NCBI GenBank assembly: GCA_009380045.1
Contig: WHSN01000022.1
Span: 1 to 34,824 of the forward strand
DNA from: Luteitalea sp.
Lineage (GTDB): Bacteria > Acidobacteriota > Vicinamibacteria > Vicinamibacterales > CAVVIG01
Direction: 5' to 3'
DNA: 34,824 nt
Positions 14,433-22,143 of this stretch are shown here, one piece after another (position 1 is the stretch's first letter; each line of letters opens with the position of its first letter). The notes below the pieces were generated by a model that saw only the letters and a list, made by a program, of their open reading frames with translations, did not search any database and was not told the DNA's origin. Made by a program: the position numbers and the translations under genes.

Positions 14433-15455
14433 CTACGGAACAGAGATCCCCATGCGTTTCATGACCTCCAGCGCCAAGCCCTGAAATTCCACGGCTGCTT
14501 CATCGATCTGAGAGTAATACCCGCTATTGACGTGCCCTCGAAGTTTACCGATTGCGATGCCTAAGCTTTGCGCTTGCGGAGCGAGGCTGTGGAAGTCTTT
14601 GATCGAAGCGAGCTTGTTGCCGGCATGAGGCACCAGAGCAGGATCGACCGCTTTCAGATCCGCAACGATTCGGTCACGCACCCTAGGGGCAATCCTCGCC
14701 TCCCAATATTCGTGCGGCTTGGTCGCGATTCGGCCCGATGCGACCTTGTAGGCGGATGTGATGTAGCCCAAGTAGGTTGGGCACCCGTGAATGAGCGTCG
14801 CCCGGTCCGCTTTGGTAGCAAGTTGGCGGACTGTCTGCCAGTCGGTGATCCACTTGGCGAGCGATCTACCAACCGTTGAGAGCGCTCTCAGAGAAAACAA
14901 ATCGGCCGCCACCGGAGTCGCAAAATAGTCGGAGTCGAGCAGAATCGTCCGATTCAGTGGCCCGACGTTGGGCCCGACATCATACAGAAGGATGTCCACG
15001 CCGTAATCAGCTGCCATCTGTCTGGATGCCCGTGACAGAGCACACATCACGTCATAGTCACGACTCTTGCGAGCAAACGAGCCCGTCCAGGACGCAGGCA
15101 ATTCCTCCTCATACGTCGCCAAAAGCACATCGCCAGGACAGAGCAGTACTCCTTCTCGGACCTCGAATATCTCGACAGTCTTGATCGGCCCTTTGCCATC
15201 AACGACCGGCTTGATAGCGGACCAAATCGTTCCGCCGTCAACGTCGTCTGACTCACCAAGCAATTCGTCGAGCTTCTTCTCGTCCAGGTAAAACGACGTC
15301 AGGTTGCACTGCGGGTCCGCGTCAACCAGCAGAACCCGGAGCCCGAGATCCGCCAGTGAATCCGCCATGTTGATCGAGAGAGTGGTCTTCCCAACCCCGC
15401 CTTTGTGGTTGAAAAGGGCGAGCGATTTAGCCGACTTGCCGTTGGATTTGGCCAT
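14433..15455 (-). CDS. ParA/MinD-type P-loop ATPase
   Basis: 340 aa from ATG 15455; an in-frame ATG at 15482 would add nine residues and neither has a ribosome binding site. The deviant Walker A is KGGVGKTTL (Lys18 and Lys23) after LALFNH. Walker A' is VLLVDADPQCNLTSF (Asp45) and a Walker B-like strand is DILLYDVGPNVGP. These place it among dimerising ParA/Soj ATPases that bind DNA non-specifically in the ATP state and position plasmids, chromosomes or protein cargo. It lacks an N-terminal HTH, so it is of the short-N-terminus type. The C-terminal third is longer than in minimal Soj proteins and not recognised. No ParB-like gene is adjacent; the coiled-coil/winged-helix protein in the same element is the only candidate partner. 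It converges with the transposase (30-bp gap) and forms the right end of the element. Confidence 0.88.
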   Translation of the reverse strand: MAKSNGKSAKSLALFNHKGGVGKTTLSINMADSLADLGLRVLLVDADPQCNLTSFYLDEKKLDELLGESDDVDGGTIWSAIKPVVDGKGPIKTVEIFEVREGVLLCPGDVLLATYEEELPASWTGSFARKSRDYDVMCALSRASRQMAADYGVDILLYDVGPNVGPLNRTILLDSDYFATPVAADLFSLRALSTVGRSLAKWITDWQTVRQLATKADRATLIHGCPTYLGYITSAYKVASGRIATKPHEYWEARIAPRVRDRIVADLKAVDPALVPHAGNKLASIKDFHSLAPQAQSLGIAIGKLRGHVNSGYYSQIDEAAVEFQGLALEVMKRMGISVP

Positions 15456-15523
15456 GATTCGGAGGAGGGTAGCACGCCTCATGAATATGCAATTATCGGA
15501 ACCCATGAGATTTTCTGATCTTG

Positions 15524-15583
15524 TGCCCAATAATCGAAGGGCTGCCCAAAAATCACGAGGAATCGGCTGATTTCTAGGCAAAG
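15524..15583. repeat. Right subterminal TGCCCA-type motifs and terminal inverted repeat
   Basis: TGCCCAATAAT (15524-15534) and TGCCCAAAAAT (15543-15553) start 19 bp apart in the same orientation as the left-end copies. CTAGGCAAAG (15574-15583) is the inverted counterpart of the left terminus. The subterminal copies are direct between the two ends while the terminal motif is inverted, so the ends are asymmetric. Confidence 0.55.
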
Positions 15584-15594
15584 CCGGTAGTACA
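15584..15594. repeat. Right 11-bp target-site duplication CCGGTAGTACA
   Basis: Exact copy of 11295-11305 directly after the right terminal repeat of the element. Confidence 0.85.
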
Positions 15595-15730
15595 CCGTCC
15601 GGCGAGAAACGCCCAGCAGCCGGGCAGCATCCTCGATGAGGAGGCTGCGCCCGCCGCTCCCCTCGGCGACTTCGGGTTCGTCCAGCACGCCCCAGGCAGA
15701 CGCAGGTTGAATGCCATGCGCCGGCGGCAT
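15584..15730 (-). pseudogene. N-terminal fragment of the split HTH (excisionase-like) protein
   Basis: On the minus strand the frame has MPPAHGIQPASAWGV, a Glu/Gly-rich stretch, then LLIEDAARLLGVSRRTVYYR, after which it runs into mobile-element DNA. The HTH recognition helix is intact, but the wing lies in the fragment at 11190-11305. The start is uncertain. Upstream (15786-15850) are two similar palindromes that could be its own operators. Read through into the element the frame continues for 34 codons, so a truncated HTH product is conceivable. Confidence 0.82.
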
Positions 15731-15785
15731 GAAACAGGCGCAAAACGCGACGCGTCTGCCGATTCTCTCGAGAAAGCCAGTCCTC

Positions 15786-15803
15786 GCGGGTAGTTTCTAC
15801 CCG
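15786..15803. promoter_or_regulatory. Operator-like palindrome 1, GCGGGTAGTTTCTACCCG
   Basis: Perfect inverted repeat CGGGTAG-TTT-CTACCCG, 56 bp before the start of the split HTH gene. A second 18-bp copy with three central differences lies 47 bp further upstream. A paired palindrome upstream of a regulator gene suggests autoregulation. Confidence 0.5.
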
Positions 15804-15832
15804 AAATGGATAGCCAGAGAAAGGCGCCTGGC

Positions 15833-15850
15833 GCGGGTGCGTTCTACCCG
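15833..15850. promoter_or_regulatory. Operator-like palindrome 2, GCGGGTGCGTTCTACCCG
   Basis: Second copy of the 18-bp site: CGGGT and ACCCG arms, with TTCTACCCG identical to site 1. It lies between the HTH gene and the divergently transcribed methyltransferase-like gene at 15971, so it could serve either. Confidence 0.5.
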
Positions 15851-15970
15851 CCGAAGGCGATTTTCACCGAAACCATCAACCCACACGTGCCAGAAAACTC
15901 TCACGGTTTAGGAATGTCATGATATGATTTTTGAGTAATCAAAACATCAGCACGGCGGCCAAGCAACACC

Positions 15971-16591
15971 ATGCACACCGAACAGACGTTCCGTCTTCTC
16001 ATGATCGTCGGCGCACTGGTGGTGTTTCCGCTGCTGGCCTATCACCGCCTCAAATCGCGCACGGGAGAACCGCTGGATCGACGGCAAGAGGGGCTGTTCA
16101 TCCTGCTCACCCTGCGTCCGATCGGCCTGTGCACGATCGCCGGGCTGTTCACGTATCTGGCCAGCCCTCAGACCATGGCCTGGGCGTCGGCGCCGTTCCC
16201 GGTCTGGCTTCGCTGGACGGGAATCGCCATGCAGGCGCTCAGCGGAATATTGCTGATCTGGACGGTGCGCACGCTCGGACCCAACCTCACCGATACGGTC
16301 GTCACGCGCCACAATCACACACTGGTCACTACGGGGCCGTATCGCTGGGTGCGACACCCCTTCTACGGCTCGGTCACCTTGCTGCTGCTCGCGAACGGGC
16401 TGGCGGCCGCGAACTGGTTCCTGCTTGCGGGAGGCGGAGCCGTGGTCGCGCTGCTCGTCATGCGCACCGACGCTGAAGAGCAGCGGCTGGTTGCGCGGTT
16501 CGGGGACGGGTACCGCGACTACGTGGAGCATACCGGACGTTTCGTGCCGGGGTTGACGACGCATGCGAGCATGCGGCAGTCGAACGTCTGA
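15971..16591 (+). CDS. Isoprenylcysteine carboxyl methyltransferase (ICMT)-family membrane protein
   Basis: 206 aa integral membrane protein of the ICMT/phospholipid-methyltransferase fold. Predicted helices lie at about 8-25, 42-62, 78-98 and 138-162. The family signature is clear: VTTGPYRWVRHPFYGS (Arg/His cofactor-binding segment) and near the C-terminus EEQRLVARFGDGYRDYVEHT followed by GRFVPGL. Bacterial members methylate unknown or lipid substrates, and the substrate here cannot be deduced. It is a single gene, with an A+T-richer stretch upstream containing TATGAT (about 15923) as a possible -10 box. Confidence 0.85.
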   Translation: MHTEQTFRLLMIVGALVVFPLLAYHRLKSRTGEPLDRRQEGLFILLTLRPIGLCTIAGLFTYLASPQTMAWASAPFPVWLRWTGIAMQALSGILLIWTVRTLGPNLTDTVVTRHNHTLVTTGPYRWVRHPFYGSVTLLLLANGLAAANWFLLAGGGAVVALLVMRTDAEEQRLVARFGDGYRDYVEHTGRFVPGLTTHASMRQSNV

Positions 16592-16678
16592 TTTTAGCGC
16601 TGTGATGGCACGCACGCCGCTGCCAGGCGGCCGGTGCCGCCACTTCATCTCTATCCGAACGGGCGCCGCGGTTTCACG

Positions 16679-17575
16679 TCAAGCGAGGCGGCGGCCCTTC
16701 AACCGCTCGAGGATACGGAGCGGCGACCGGGCCTCTTCCATCATCGCGTCAACCGGCACGACCAGCGTCTGCTCGAACTGATACTGGCCGGCCATCGCCG
16801 CGTGACTCACCTGGTCGGTGAACGCCAGCCACGTGGAGCCTGACGGGAAGCTCACCACTTCCTGTGGCGACCGCTCCTGAAAGTCGGCGTCCTCCTTCAT
16901 CCGATCGTGCAGCTGCAGCATCAGCGCGTCGTAGGCAGTGCGCCGCGACCTGGTCACGCGCAGCGTCTGCAGGATCGCGGCGCTTCCGGGCCAGGGCAGC
17001 GACAGACCGCCGGCGAACCGCGAGGCGATGACCTCGAACTCGCCGCCGACGCGCCACGACCGCGGCCTCCCTTCAGGGTTGACATTCGAGAACACGCGCA
17101 GGATCCGCCGTCCCTGTACCGGCGACGCCGGAAAGCTGTCAACGTGCAGCCGCGTGTCGTCCTTGCGCCACGACGTCTGTCGTCCGGCGACCTCGGCGGG
17201 GCGAAAGCTGGCGCGGGCTCGCGAGACCTTGCCTTGATATCGTGGGAGGAGGTGATGGACGAGCGACGCCGCCGCGTCACTGAAGCGTGCGATCGCCAGG
17301 CGCAGCCGTTCTCGATCGGCGCCGGCGAGCGTGGTGCCGCTGGCGGCTCCCGTCGCAGGGTCGAAGCTGGTGTTCTTGCTCGAGGAGAGAATCGCCGGGG
17401 AAAAGATCAGCCCTTCCGCAGCGTCGACGATGAACCTCAGGTCTGGGAGGAAGAGCACCATTCCGCTCTCGAGCGCGGCGATGGTGGAGGTGGAGAGGTC
17501 GGGAAGCGCGGAAGCAGTCCAGCTCGCGTGTTCGACAGGAAGAATCCGGCTCAAATCTCCTCGTCGTCGCCCCAC
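16679..17575 (-). CDS. kdoO: Kdo hydroxylase (Fe(II)/2-oxoglutarate dioxygenase family)
   Basis: 298 aa, the usual length for KdoO. These enzymes hydroxylate the Kdo sugar of the lipopolysaccharide inner core. Recognisable blocks are SWRKDDTRLHVDSFPASP with the HxD iron ligands His144 and Asp146, RRILRVFSNVNPEGRPRSWR, RTAYDALMLQLHDRMKEDADF, and FPSGSTWLAFTDQVSHAAMAG with the distal ligand His248. The start ATG overlaps the 3' end of the small basic-protein gene by 25 bp, so the two are likely co-transcribed. Its presence implies an outer membrane with Kdo-containing LPS. Confidence 0.9.
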   Translation of the reverse strand: MGRRRGDLSRILPVEHASWTASALPDLSTSTIAALESGMVLFLPDLRFIVDAAEGLIFSPAILSSSKNTSFDPATGAASGTTLAGADRERLRLAIARFSDAAASLVHHLLPRYQGKVSRARASFRPAEVAGRQTSWRKDDTRLHVDSFPASPVQGRRILRVFSNVNPEGRPRSWRVGGEFEVIASRFAGGLSLPWPGSAAILQTLRVTRSRRTAYDALMLQLHDRMKEDADFQERSPQEVVSFPSGSTWLAFTDQVSHAAMAGQYQFEQTLVVPVDAMMEEARSPLRILERLKGRRLA

Positions 17576-17757
17576 GGATTCGGTTGTGGTCCTGGGGTGA
17601 TTCCGGCAATATCCGGATCCTCGTCGCCTTCGCGTCGGGGCCCCGATGAACGGGTGAGCTTCGCGCTGGCGCGCCGTTCGTCCTTTTGCTTGCGCTTTTC
17701 CTGGCGGGCGCGTTCTTTCGCCCGTTTTTCGAGTGTTGGTCTGGTTCGGTTTGCCAC
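17551..17757 (-). CDS. Small charged conserved protein (NRTRPTLEKR family)
   Basis: 68 aa. It starts at a GTG preceded by GGAGGG (seven-base spacing): VANRTRPTLEKRAKERARQE, then KRKQKDERRASAK, ending with the acidic EGDEDPDIAGITPGP. The basic, helical N-terminus and acidic tail recall short conserved proteins in acidobacterial and related genomes. Function is unknown; nucleic-acid binding is possible from the charge. The upstream extension to 17808 lacks support. It overlaps the Kdo hydroxylase gene. Confidence 0.7.
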   Translation of the reverse strand: MANRTRPTLEKRAKERARQEKRKQKDERRASAKLTRSSGPRREGDEDPDIAGITPGPQPNPWGDDEEI

Positions 17758-17937
17758 GTGGGGCCCTCCTGGCGTCATCAGTAATGTATCACCGACGTGG
17801 CGGGCCACGCGACGTGCGCACCAGGGTCCGATGACGCTCGCTCCGGAAACACGGCGACGCGATGATGCGGCTGATTCGCGTGATCACGCCGTTGCCGGCA
17901 ACCATGCGACGCCCGGCGGCGGAGTGATCGCCAGCAA

Positions 17938-18594
17938 ATGAGCCCCAGGCAACGACGAAGCGGTCGCGCCATCCTGACGATGATCGGATGCTTCTACGCC
18001 GGCATCGCGGTCGGCTGGCTGTTGCACGCCACCTTCACGCCCGGGATCGTTCAGCCGCAGGAACCGCCGCCGAGGGCCTCGATCGCGGCGGAAACAGCCG
18101 GCTCGCCTGACGCGCCGACGCCGGGCACACCAGCGAACGACCCGGTGGCCGAGCTGCGACGCCGGGATCTGCGAGTGCCGATCGACGGGGCCGACGTCGC
18201 GACGCTGCAGGGCGGATTTGGCGAACGACGTGATTCGGGTGGACGCCGACATGAAGCGGTCGACATCCTCGCGCCGCGGCACACGCCGATTCATGCCGTC
18301 GACAACGGGACGGTCCTCCGGCTCCTCGAGCACGAGGACGGCGGCACGACGATTTACCAGCTCGATCCGGTTGGCAGGTTCTGCTACTACTACGCGCACC
18401 TCGAGCGCTACGCGAACGGCCTGCGCGAGGGCCAGGCGATCGCGAAGGGGCAGATCATCGGGTATGTCGGGACAACCGGCAATGCGCCGCCGAATACGCC
18501 GCATCTGCACTTCGCGATTTTCGAGCTCGCCCCCGATCGCAAGTGGTGGGAAGGGGCGCCGCTCGACCCGTACGAGGTCTTCCGGCGACCCTGA
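17938..18594 (+). CDS. M23 (LytM-type) peptidase with N-terminal membrane anchor
   Basis: 218 aa. An N-terminal membrane segment (ILTMIGCFYAGIAVGWLLHA) after a basic start anchors it in the inner membrane or acts as an uncleaved signal. A Pro/Ala-rich linker runs to about 70. The M23 domain has all expected zinc and catalytic residues: His105 and Asp109 in RRHEAVDIL, His154 in YYAHLERYANGL, His189 and His191 in TPHLHFAIF. Such enzymes cut peptidoglycan cross-bridges or act in envelope remodelling. It has the full ligand set, unlike the inactive EnvC/NlpD types. Confidence 0.9.
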   Translation: MSPRQRRSGRAILTMIGCFYAGIAVGWLLHATFTPGIVQPQEPPPRASIAAETAGSPDAPTPGTPANDPVAELRRRDLRVPIDGADVATLQGGFGERRDSGGRRHEAVDILAPRHTPIHAVDNGTVLRLLEHEDGGTTIYQLDPVGRFCYYYAHLERYANGLREGQAIAKGQIIGYVGTTGNAPPNTPHLHFAIFELAPDRKWWEGAPLDPYEVFRRP

Positions 18595-19120
18595 CGAAGC
18601 AGGGGCCTGATTCCACCGCTCTCTCGGTACTTGAACCAGAACGCGCTCAGTTCCGCGATCCTCGCGCCGGCAATGCCCTGGGCGACCTTTCGGCCGACGC
18701 CCTCACCCTGGTCGTAGCCGTCAGCGACCGCGCGGACAAATGAATGCCGGCGTAGGCACGCGACAAGCCGTTTTCAACCGCCGCCTCTGAGAAACCCTTG
18801 AGGCGCCGCGTGGCGCCAGGCAGCGTGGAGCTGGCACTCTTTCACAACTCGCCGGCTTCGGTCACGCACGACTACGTGGCCAAGTCACTGATCGGTGAGG
18901 TCTTGTGACGCGGCGGTCTCAAGCGCCGCCGTGGCATCGCTCTCGCTCTTCTCTCCAGTGTGCTGACGCGGGATGGGTCATTGCCGCCCACGGGCGTGCA
19001 GACACCGAGTCCTCGAAGACGCCCGGCCTGGGCGGAAATGGAGAGAGTCATGGAGCCAGCCTCTGCGCATCGACGTCGTCTCACCTGTCGGGGGACGACG
19101 GAAATCTCTTCACAGCGTCA

Positions 19121-19243
19121 GACACAGCGTGGCAGCCCTTCCTCACGACACCGCCGGTGCCAGACTATCCGTCGACACACACGGTGCTCGGAGCCGCGGC
19201 CGCCGAGGTGCTTGTTCATGTCTTCGGCGACCGCGTGCGTTGA
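19121..19243 (+). pseudogene. Fragment of a vanadium haloperoxidase / PAP2-type phosphatase
   Basis: A 40-residue stretch, DTAWQPFLTTPPVPDYPSTH then TVLGAAAAEVLVHVFGD, matches the PAP2/haloperoxidase signature around the catalytic histidine (PxPxYPSxHxVxxxAAAxVL). Neither the N-terminal half nor the final helix with the second motif is present, and no start or ribosome binding site precedes it. It is a gene remnant. Confidence 0.55.
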
Positions 19244-19350
19244 GCGCGACCCGGGATGTCGGCACCGTGCTGAAAGATCGGCACGGCGGCCGGCGACGTG
19301 AAGTGGCTTTCGTTAGCGCCGGTGAAGACCACGCCGCCGGCGGTCGACAT
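19216..19350 (-). pseudogene. Probable fragment of a PQQ-dependent dehydrogenase
   Basis: The minus-strand frame MSTAGGVVFTGANESHF...FQHGADIPG resembles a propeller blade of quinoprotein alcohol dehydrogenases (AGGLVFTGxxxGxFxAxD...FxTGAxIxG) with a deletion in the middle. It overlaps the end of the haloperoxidase fragment on the other strand. Assignment rests on about 30 residues and is tentative. Confidence 0.35.
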
Positions 19351-19431
19351 GGCTTCACGAGCGGGGCGGGACCTGCCCCGCGGCCGTGCATGTGTCACAA
19401 TGCCGCGCTAATCATGCCCAAGGACGGAGCA

Positions 19432-21057
19432 ATGCGGCAACCGGCCGGACCGCCCGGTCAGAGGCCGGACCTTGGGAGGGCCGGCCATCCGGCGCAGGTC
19501 GGCCCAGTCAGGCAGAGCGCGCCCTTGACCGCGGCAGTATGCCTGGCCATCGCCGTCGCATCGGCAACGGGGCGGCTGGACGCGCAAACCACGCCGCCCG
19601 CTGCGTTCGAGGTGCACGAGAAGTCGATTGTCGAGCTCCAGGATGCGATGCGCTCGGGACTTGTCTCCTCGGTGCAGCTCGTCGACGCCTACCTGGCGCG
19701 GATTCGGGCCTACGACCAGGACGGACCGCGAATCAACGCCATGATCGCCGTGAACGCCCGGGCGCGCGAGACCGCCGCCGCGCTGGACGAGGAACGCCGC
19801 ACGCGCGGACCGCGCGGGCTGCTGCACGGCATCCCGGTTGTGGTGAAAGACAATTACGCCACCGTCGACATGCCGACCACCGGCGCCTCGAAGGCCCTCG
19901 ACGGCTTCCAGACCGGCCGCGATGCCTTCATGGTGAAGAAGCTTCGCGACGCCGGCGCGGTGATCATCGGCAAGACGAACCTTCACGAGCTGGCCTACGG
20001 CATCACCTCGATCAGCTCACTTGGCGGGCAGACCCGTAATCCGTACGACCCGACGCGCAATCCCGGGGGATCGAGCGGCGGCACCGGTGCGGCGGTGGCT
20101 GCCGGGTTCGCCGCGGCCGGCCTCGGCACCGACACTTGCGGCTCGATTCGGAATCCCGCCGCCAGCAACAACCTGGTCGGGCTGCGCGGCACTGCCGGGC
20201 TCTCGAGCCGGGACGGCATCCTGCCGCTCGCCCACACCCAGGATATCGGCGGTCCGCTGGCCAGAACCGTGACCGATCTCGCGATCGTGCTCGATGCAAC
20301 GGTCGGCTTCGATCCGGCCGATCCGAACACCCGCGCGAGCGAGGGGCGCGTGCCGCGCACGTATTTCTCGACCATGGGCGACATCAGCCTGCAGGACACG
20401 CGTATCGGCATCCTGACGCCGCTCTTCGGCACGGCGCCCGAGGACGCGGAGGTCGCCGGCATCGCGCGCCAGGCGATCGGCGCCATCGGTCAGCTCGGCG
20501 CCGACGTGATCGAGATCGCCATGCCCGGGCTCGACGATCTGCTGCGGGGAACGAGCGTGATCAGCGCCGAATTCAAGTTCGACCTGATGGACTTCCTGGC
20601 GGCATTTCCGAACGCCCCGGTCAAGACGCTCGGGGCCATTGTCGCGGGCGGCAAGTACGATCCGGCGATCGACGGCGTCCTGAAGCGCGCCGAAGCGGTG
20701 GCGTCGCGCGACTCCGAGGCGTACCGGACGGCACTGGCGAAGCGCGACACCACGCGCGACGCGGTGCTCGCGGCGATGACCTCGCGAGGGATTACAGCGC
20801 TCGCCTACCCCACGCTGCGCCGCAAGCCGGCTCGAATCGGCGAGCCGCAAGCCGGCTCGAACTGTCAACTGAGTCCGACGACGGGATTGCCGGCGATCAG
20901 CATCCCGGCGGGCTTCACCGAGGACGGTCTGCCCGTCGGCCTCGACCTGCTCGGCCTGCCGTTCAGCGAGCCGGCCCTGCTGAAGGCGGCGTACGCGTAC
21001 GAACGATCGGTCGCTCCGCGCAAGCCGCCAAGGAGCACGCCGCCACTCGCTCAATGA
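19432..21057 (+). CDS. Secreted amidase (amidase-signature family)
   Basis: 541 aa. The start is taken at ATG 19432 with AGGA seven bases upstream; an earlier in-frame extension is low-complexity. A hydrophobic stretch at about 30-50 (APLTAAVCLAIAVASATG) ending near DAQTT indicates export. The Ser-cisSer-Lys triad is complete: Lys139 in VVVKDNYA, Ser215 in GGSSGGTGAAVAAG and Ser238 in TDTCGSIRNPA. The rest fits family length, ending with TGLPAISIPAGFTEDGLPVG and LDLLGLPFSEPALLKAAYAY. Members hydrolyse amides, including peptide amides and aryl-acylamides; the substrate is unknown. It has no operon partner: the next gene starts 144 bp later and is unrelated. Confidence 0.9.
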   Translation: MRQPAGPPGQRPDLGRAGHPAQVGPVRQSAPLTAAVCLAIAVASATGRLDAQTTPPAAFEVHEKSIVELQDAMRSGLVSSVQLVDAYLARIRAYDQDGPRINAMIAVNARARETAAALDEERRTRGPRGLLHGIPVVVKDNYATVDMPTTGASKALDGFQTGRDAFMVKKLRDAGAVIIGKTNLHELAYGITSISSLGGQTRNPYDPTRNPGGSSGGTGAAVAAGFAAAGLGTDTCGSIRNPAASNNLVGLRGTAGLSSRDGILPLAHTQDIGGPLARTVTDLAIVLDATVGFDPADPNTRASEGRVPRTYFSTMGDISLQDTRIGILTPLFGTAPEDAEVAGIARQAIGAIGQLGADVIEIAMPGLDDLLRGTSVISAEFKFDLMDFLAAFPNAPVKTLGAIVAGGKYDPAIDGVLKRAEAVASRDSEAYRTALAKRDTTRDAVLAAMTSRGITALAYPTLRRKPARIGEPQAGSNCQLSPTTGLPAISIPAGFTEDGLPVGLDLLGLPFSEPALLKAAYAYERSVAPRKPPRSTPPLAQ

Positions 21058-21201
21058 GCGGCCGACCCGATCCGATTTCGTACCTGTTCTCGCGATGTCG
21101 GTCACGGTCGCCACAACGGTCACCAGCGAGCGCGCTCCGGCCCGCAGTGCAAGCGACCTGGGTCCGCCAGCGATCGACCGCAGGTCAGGCAGACTGATGC
21201 G

Positions 21202-21966
21202 ATGATGGACCAGACGAAACCGTTCTTCCATACGTTGAGCGAGTTCACGACGATTCTCGCCGTCAAGGTGTACCGGCTGCAGGCGGATCTGCCAGTGGCG
21301 GTGCCGCTGCTCCCCTGCCTCGATCACGAGGCGATGCTGCACGAGGGCATCGCACCGCACGCCGCGGCCTACGTCGAGGACGCGACCGGCAATCTTCACG
21401 AGGTGGTCTACATTCCGGAGCGGCGCCGCATCGACGTCGACGTCGTCTCGACGATCGGCGAGTGCTCGCGCGAGGCGCACGACCGGTTCGTCGCCGGCCT
21501 GAGGCAGCGCTTCGCCAGCGAGCGCGTGCACGTGATCGGGGTGTCGTGGCTCAAGGGGGATCTGCGGGTGGCGAACGCCTGCCGGGCCCAGGTGTCGCTG
21601 CGCGACGTGCTGCTCGGGCCCGACCTCGATCGCACGAAGGTGGCGGTTGACCGGCTGCAGATCATCAGCAGCCTGATGGAAAAGGAATCGCGCGTCGCCT
21701 CGTGGGGGTCTCGCACGGTGATGACGCCGCTGCTGGCGGTCGCCGGCTTCCTGACCTACCAGATTCTCGGTTCGATCGGCTCCCGTATCGGCAGCAACTG
21801 GGTCAGCGGCATCCGCTATCTGGTGGTCGGTCTGATCGGCGGGTTCTTCCTGTACTACGGCCTGAAGGCGGTGCACCTGACCGGGATGGCCAACCGGGTC
21901 TGGAAACGCTCGGCCGAATACGGGTTGATCCTCAACGAGAGGCGGCGCTTGCGGCGTCTGCCGTAG
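21202..21966 (+). CDS. Hypothetical protein with two C-terminal membrane segments
   Basis: 254 aa, family not recognised. The first two thirds are soluble (FTTILAVKVYRLQADLPVAV, VEDATGNLHEVVYIPERRRI and later IGVSWLKGDLRVANACRAQV). Two predicted membrane helices follow, around 172-190 (VMTPLLAVAGFLTYQILGSI) and 205-222 (IRYLVVGLIGGFFLYYGLKA), then a short basic tail. This topology suggests a cytoplasmic domain tethered to the inner membrane by a hairpin. Codon use matches the host GC-rich pattern. An ATG at 21205 is an alternative start. Confidence 0.65.
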   Translation: MMDQTKPFFHTLSEFTTILAVKVYRLQADLPVAVPLLPCLDHEAMLHEGIAPHAAAYVEDATGNLHEVVYIPERRRIDVDVVSTIGECSREAHDRFVAGLRQRFASERVHVIGVSWLKGDLRVANACRAQVSLRDVLLGPDLDRTKVAVDRLQIISSLMEKESRVASWGSRTVMTPLLAVAGFLTYQILGSIGSRIGSNWVSGIRYLVVGLIGGFFLYYGLKAVHLTGMANRVWKRSAEYGLILNERRRLRRLP

Positions 21967-22143
21967 TGCGCGGCACACCGACGACGACCGCAAGAGCGCG
22001 CAGGGACTCGCCCGGAGATGGCTTGGCGGGTCGAGATCCTGCGCCCGCTCCCTGTCATCCACGCTTCGCGAGGAACACGGCTCCTGTTGGACTGGACGTC
22101 GTGATCCTCGTCATCTCTCCCGTCTTCGCGATCGACGGCCTCG

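Larger units (their letters stand above)
11306..15583. mobile_element. 4.28-kb mobile element with SWIM-DDE transposase and ParA ATPase
   Basis: Boundaries are defined by the two halves of the interrupted HTH gene and the exact 11-bp duplication. The ends carry a short inverted repeat, CTTTGCCCAG at 11308-11317 and CTAGGCAAAG at 15574-15583 (9 of 10 match), plus subterminal copies of TGCCCAATAAT. Gene order is: broken secreted-protein gene (minus), coiled-coil/winged-helix gene (plus), ribbon-helix-helix gene (minus), transposase (plus) and ParA (minus) at the right end. Parts of it, especially near the ends and promoters, are more A+T-rich than the surrounding chromosome. Which enzyme moves it is inference: the transposase is the only recombinase visible. 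Target duplications of this length are unusual for IS5-like enzymes, so a composite or nested origin is possible. Confidence 0.75.
18595..19431. other. Long region of decayed sequence without an intact gene
   Basis: About 840 bp. Open frames are short and out of register. Two pieces resemble known families (PAP2-type haloperoxidase at 19121-19243, PQQ dehydrogenase at 19216-19350). A further plus-strand stretch reading HNSPASVTHDYVAKSLIGEV ends at 18908, and a minus-strand stretch around 18600-18743 reads VADGYDQGEGVGRKVAQGIA; neither is assigned. The picture is of several gene remnants joined by deletion. Confidence 0.5.

Noticed and set aside
20017-22062. 681-aa minus-strand frame opposite the amidase and the 254-aa gene
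   Set aside because: No family pattern; it spans two unrelated genes and is an antisense shadow.
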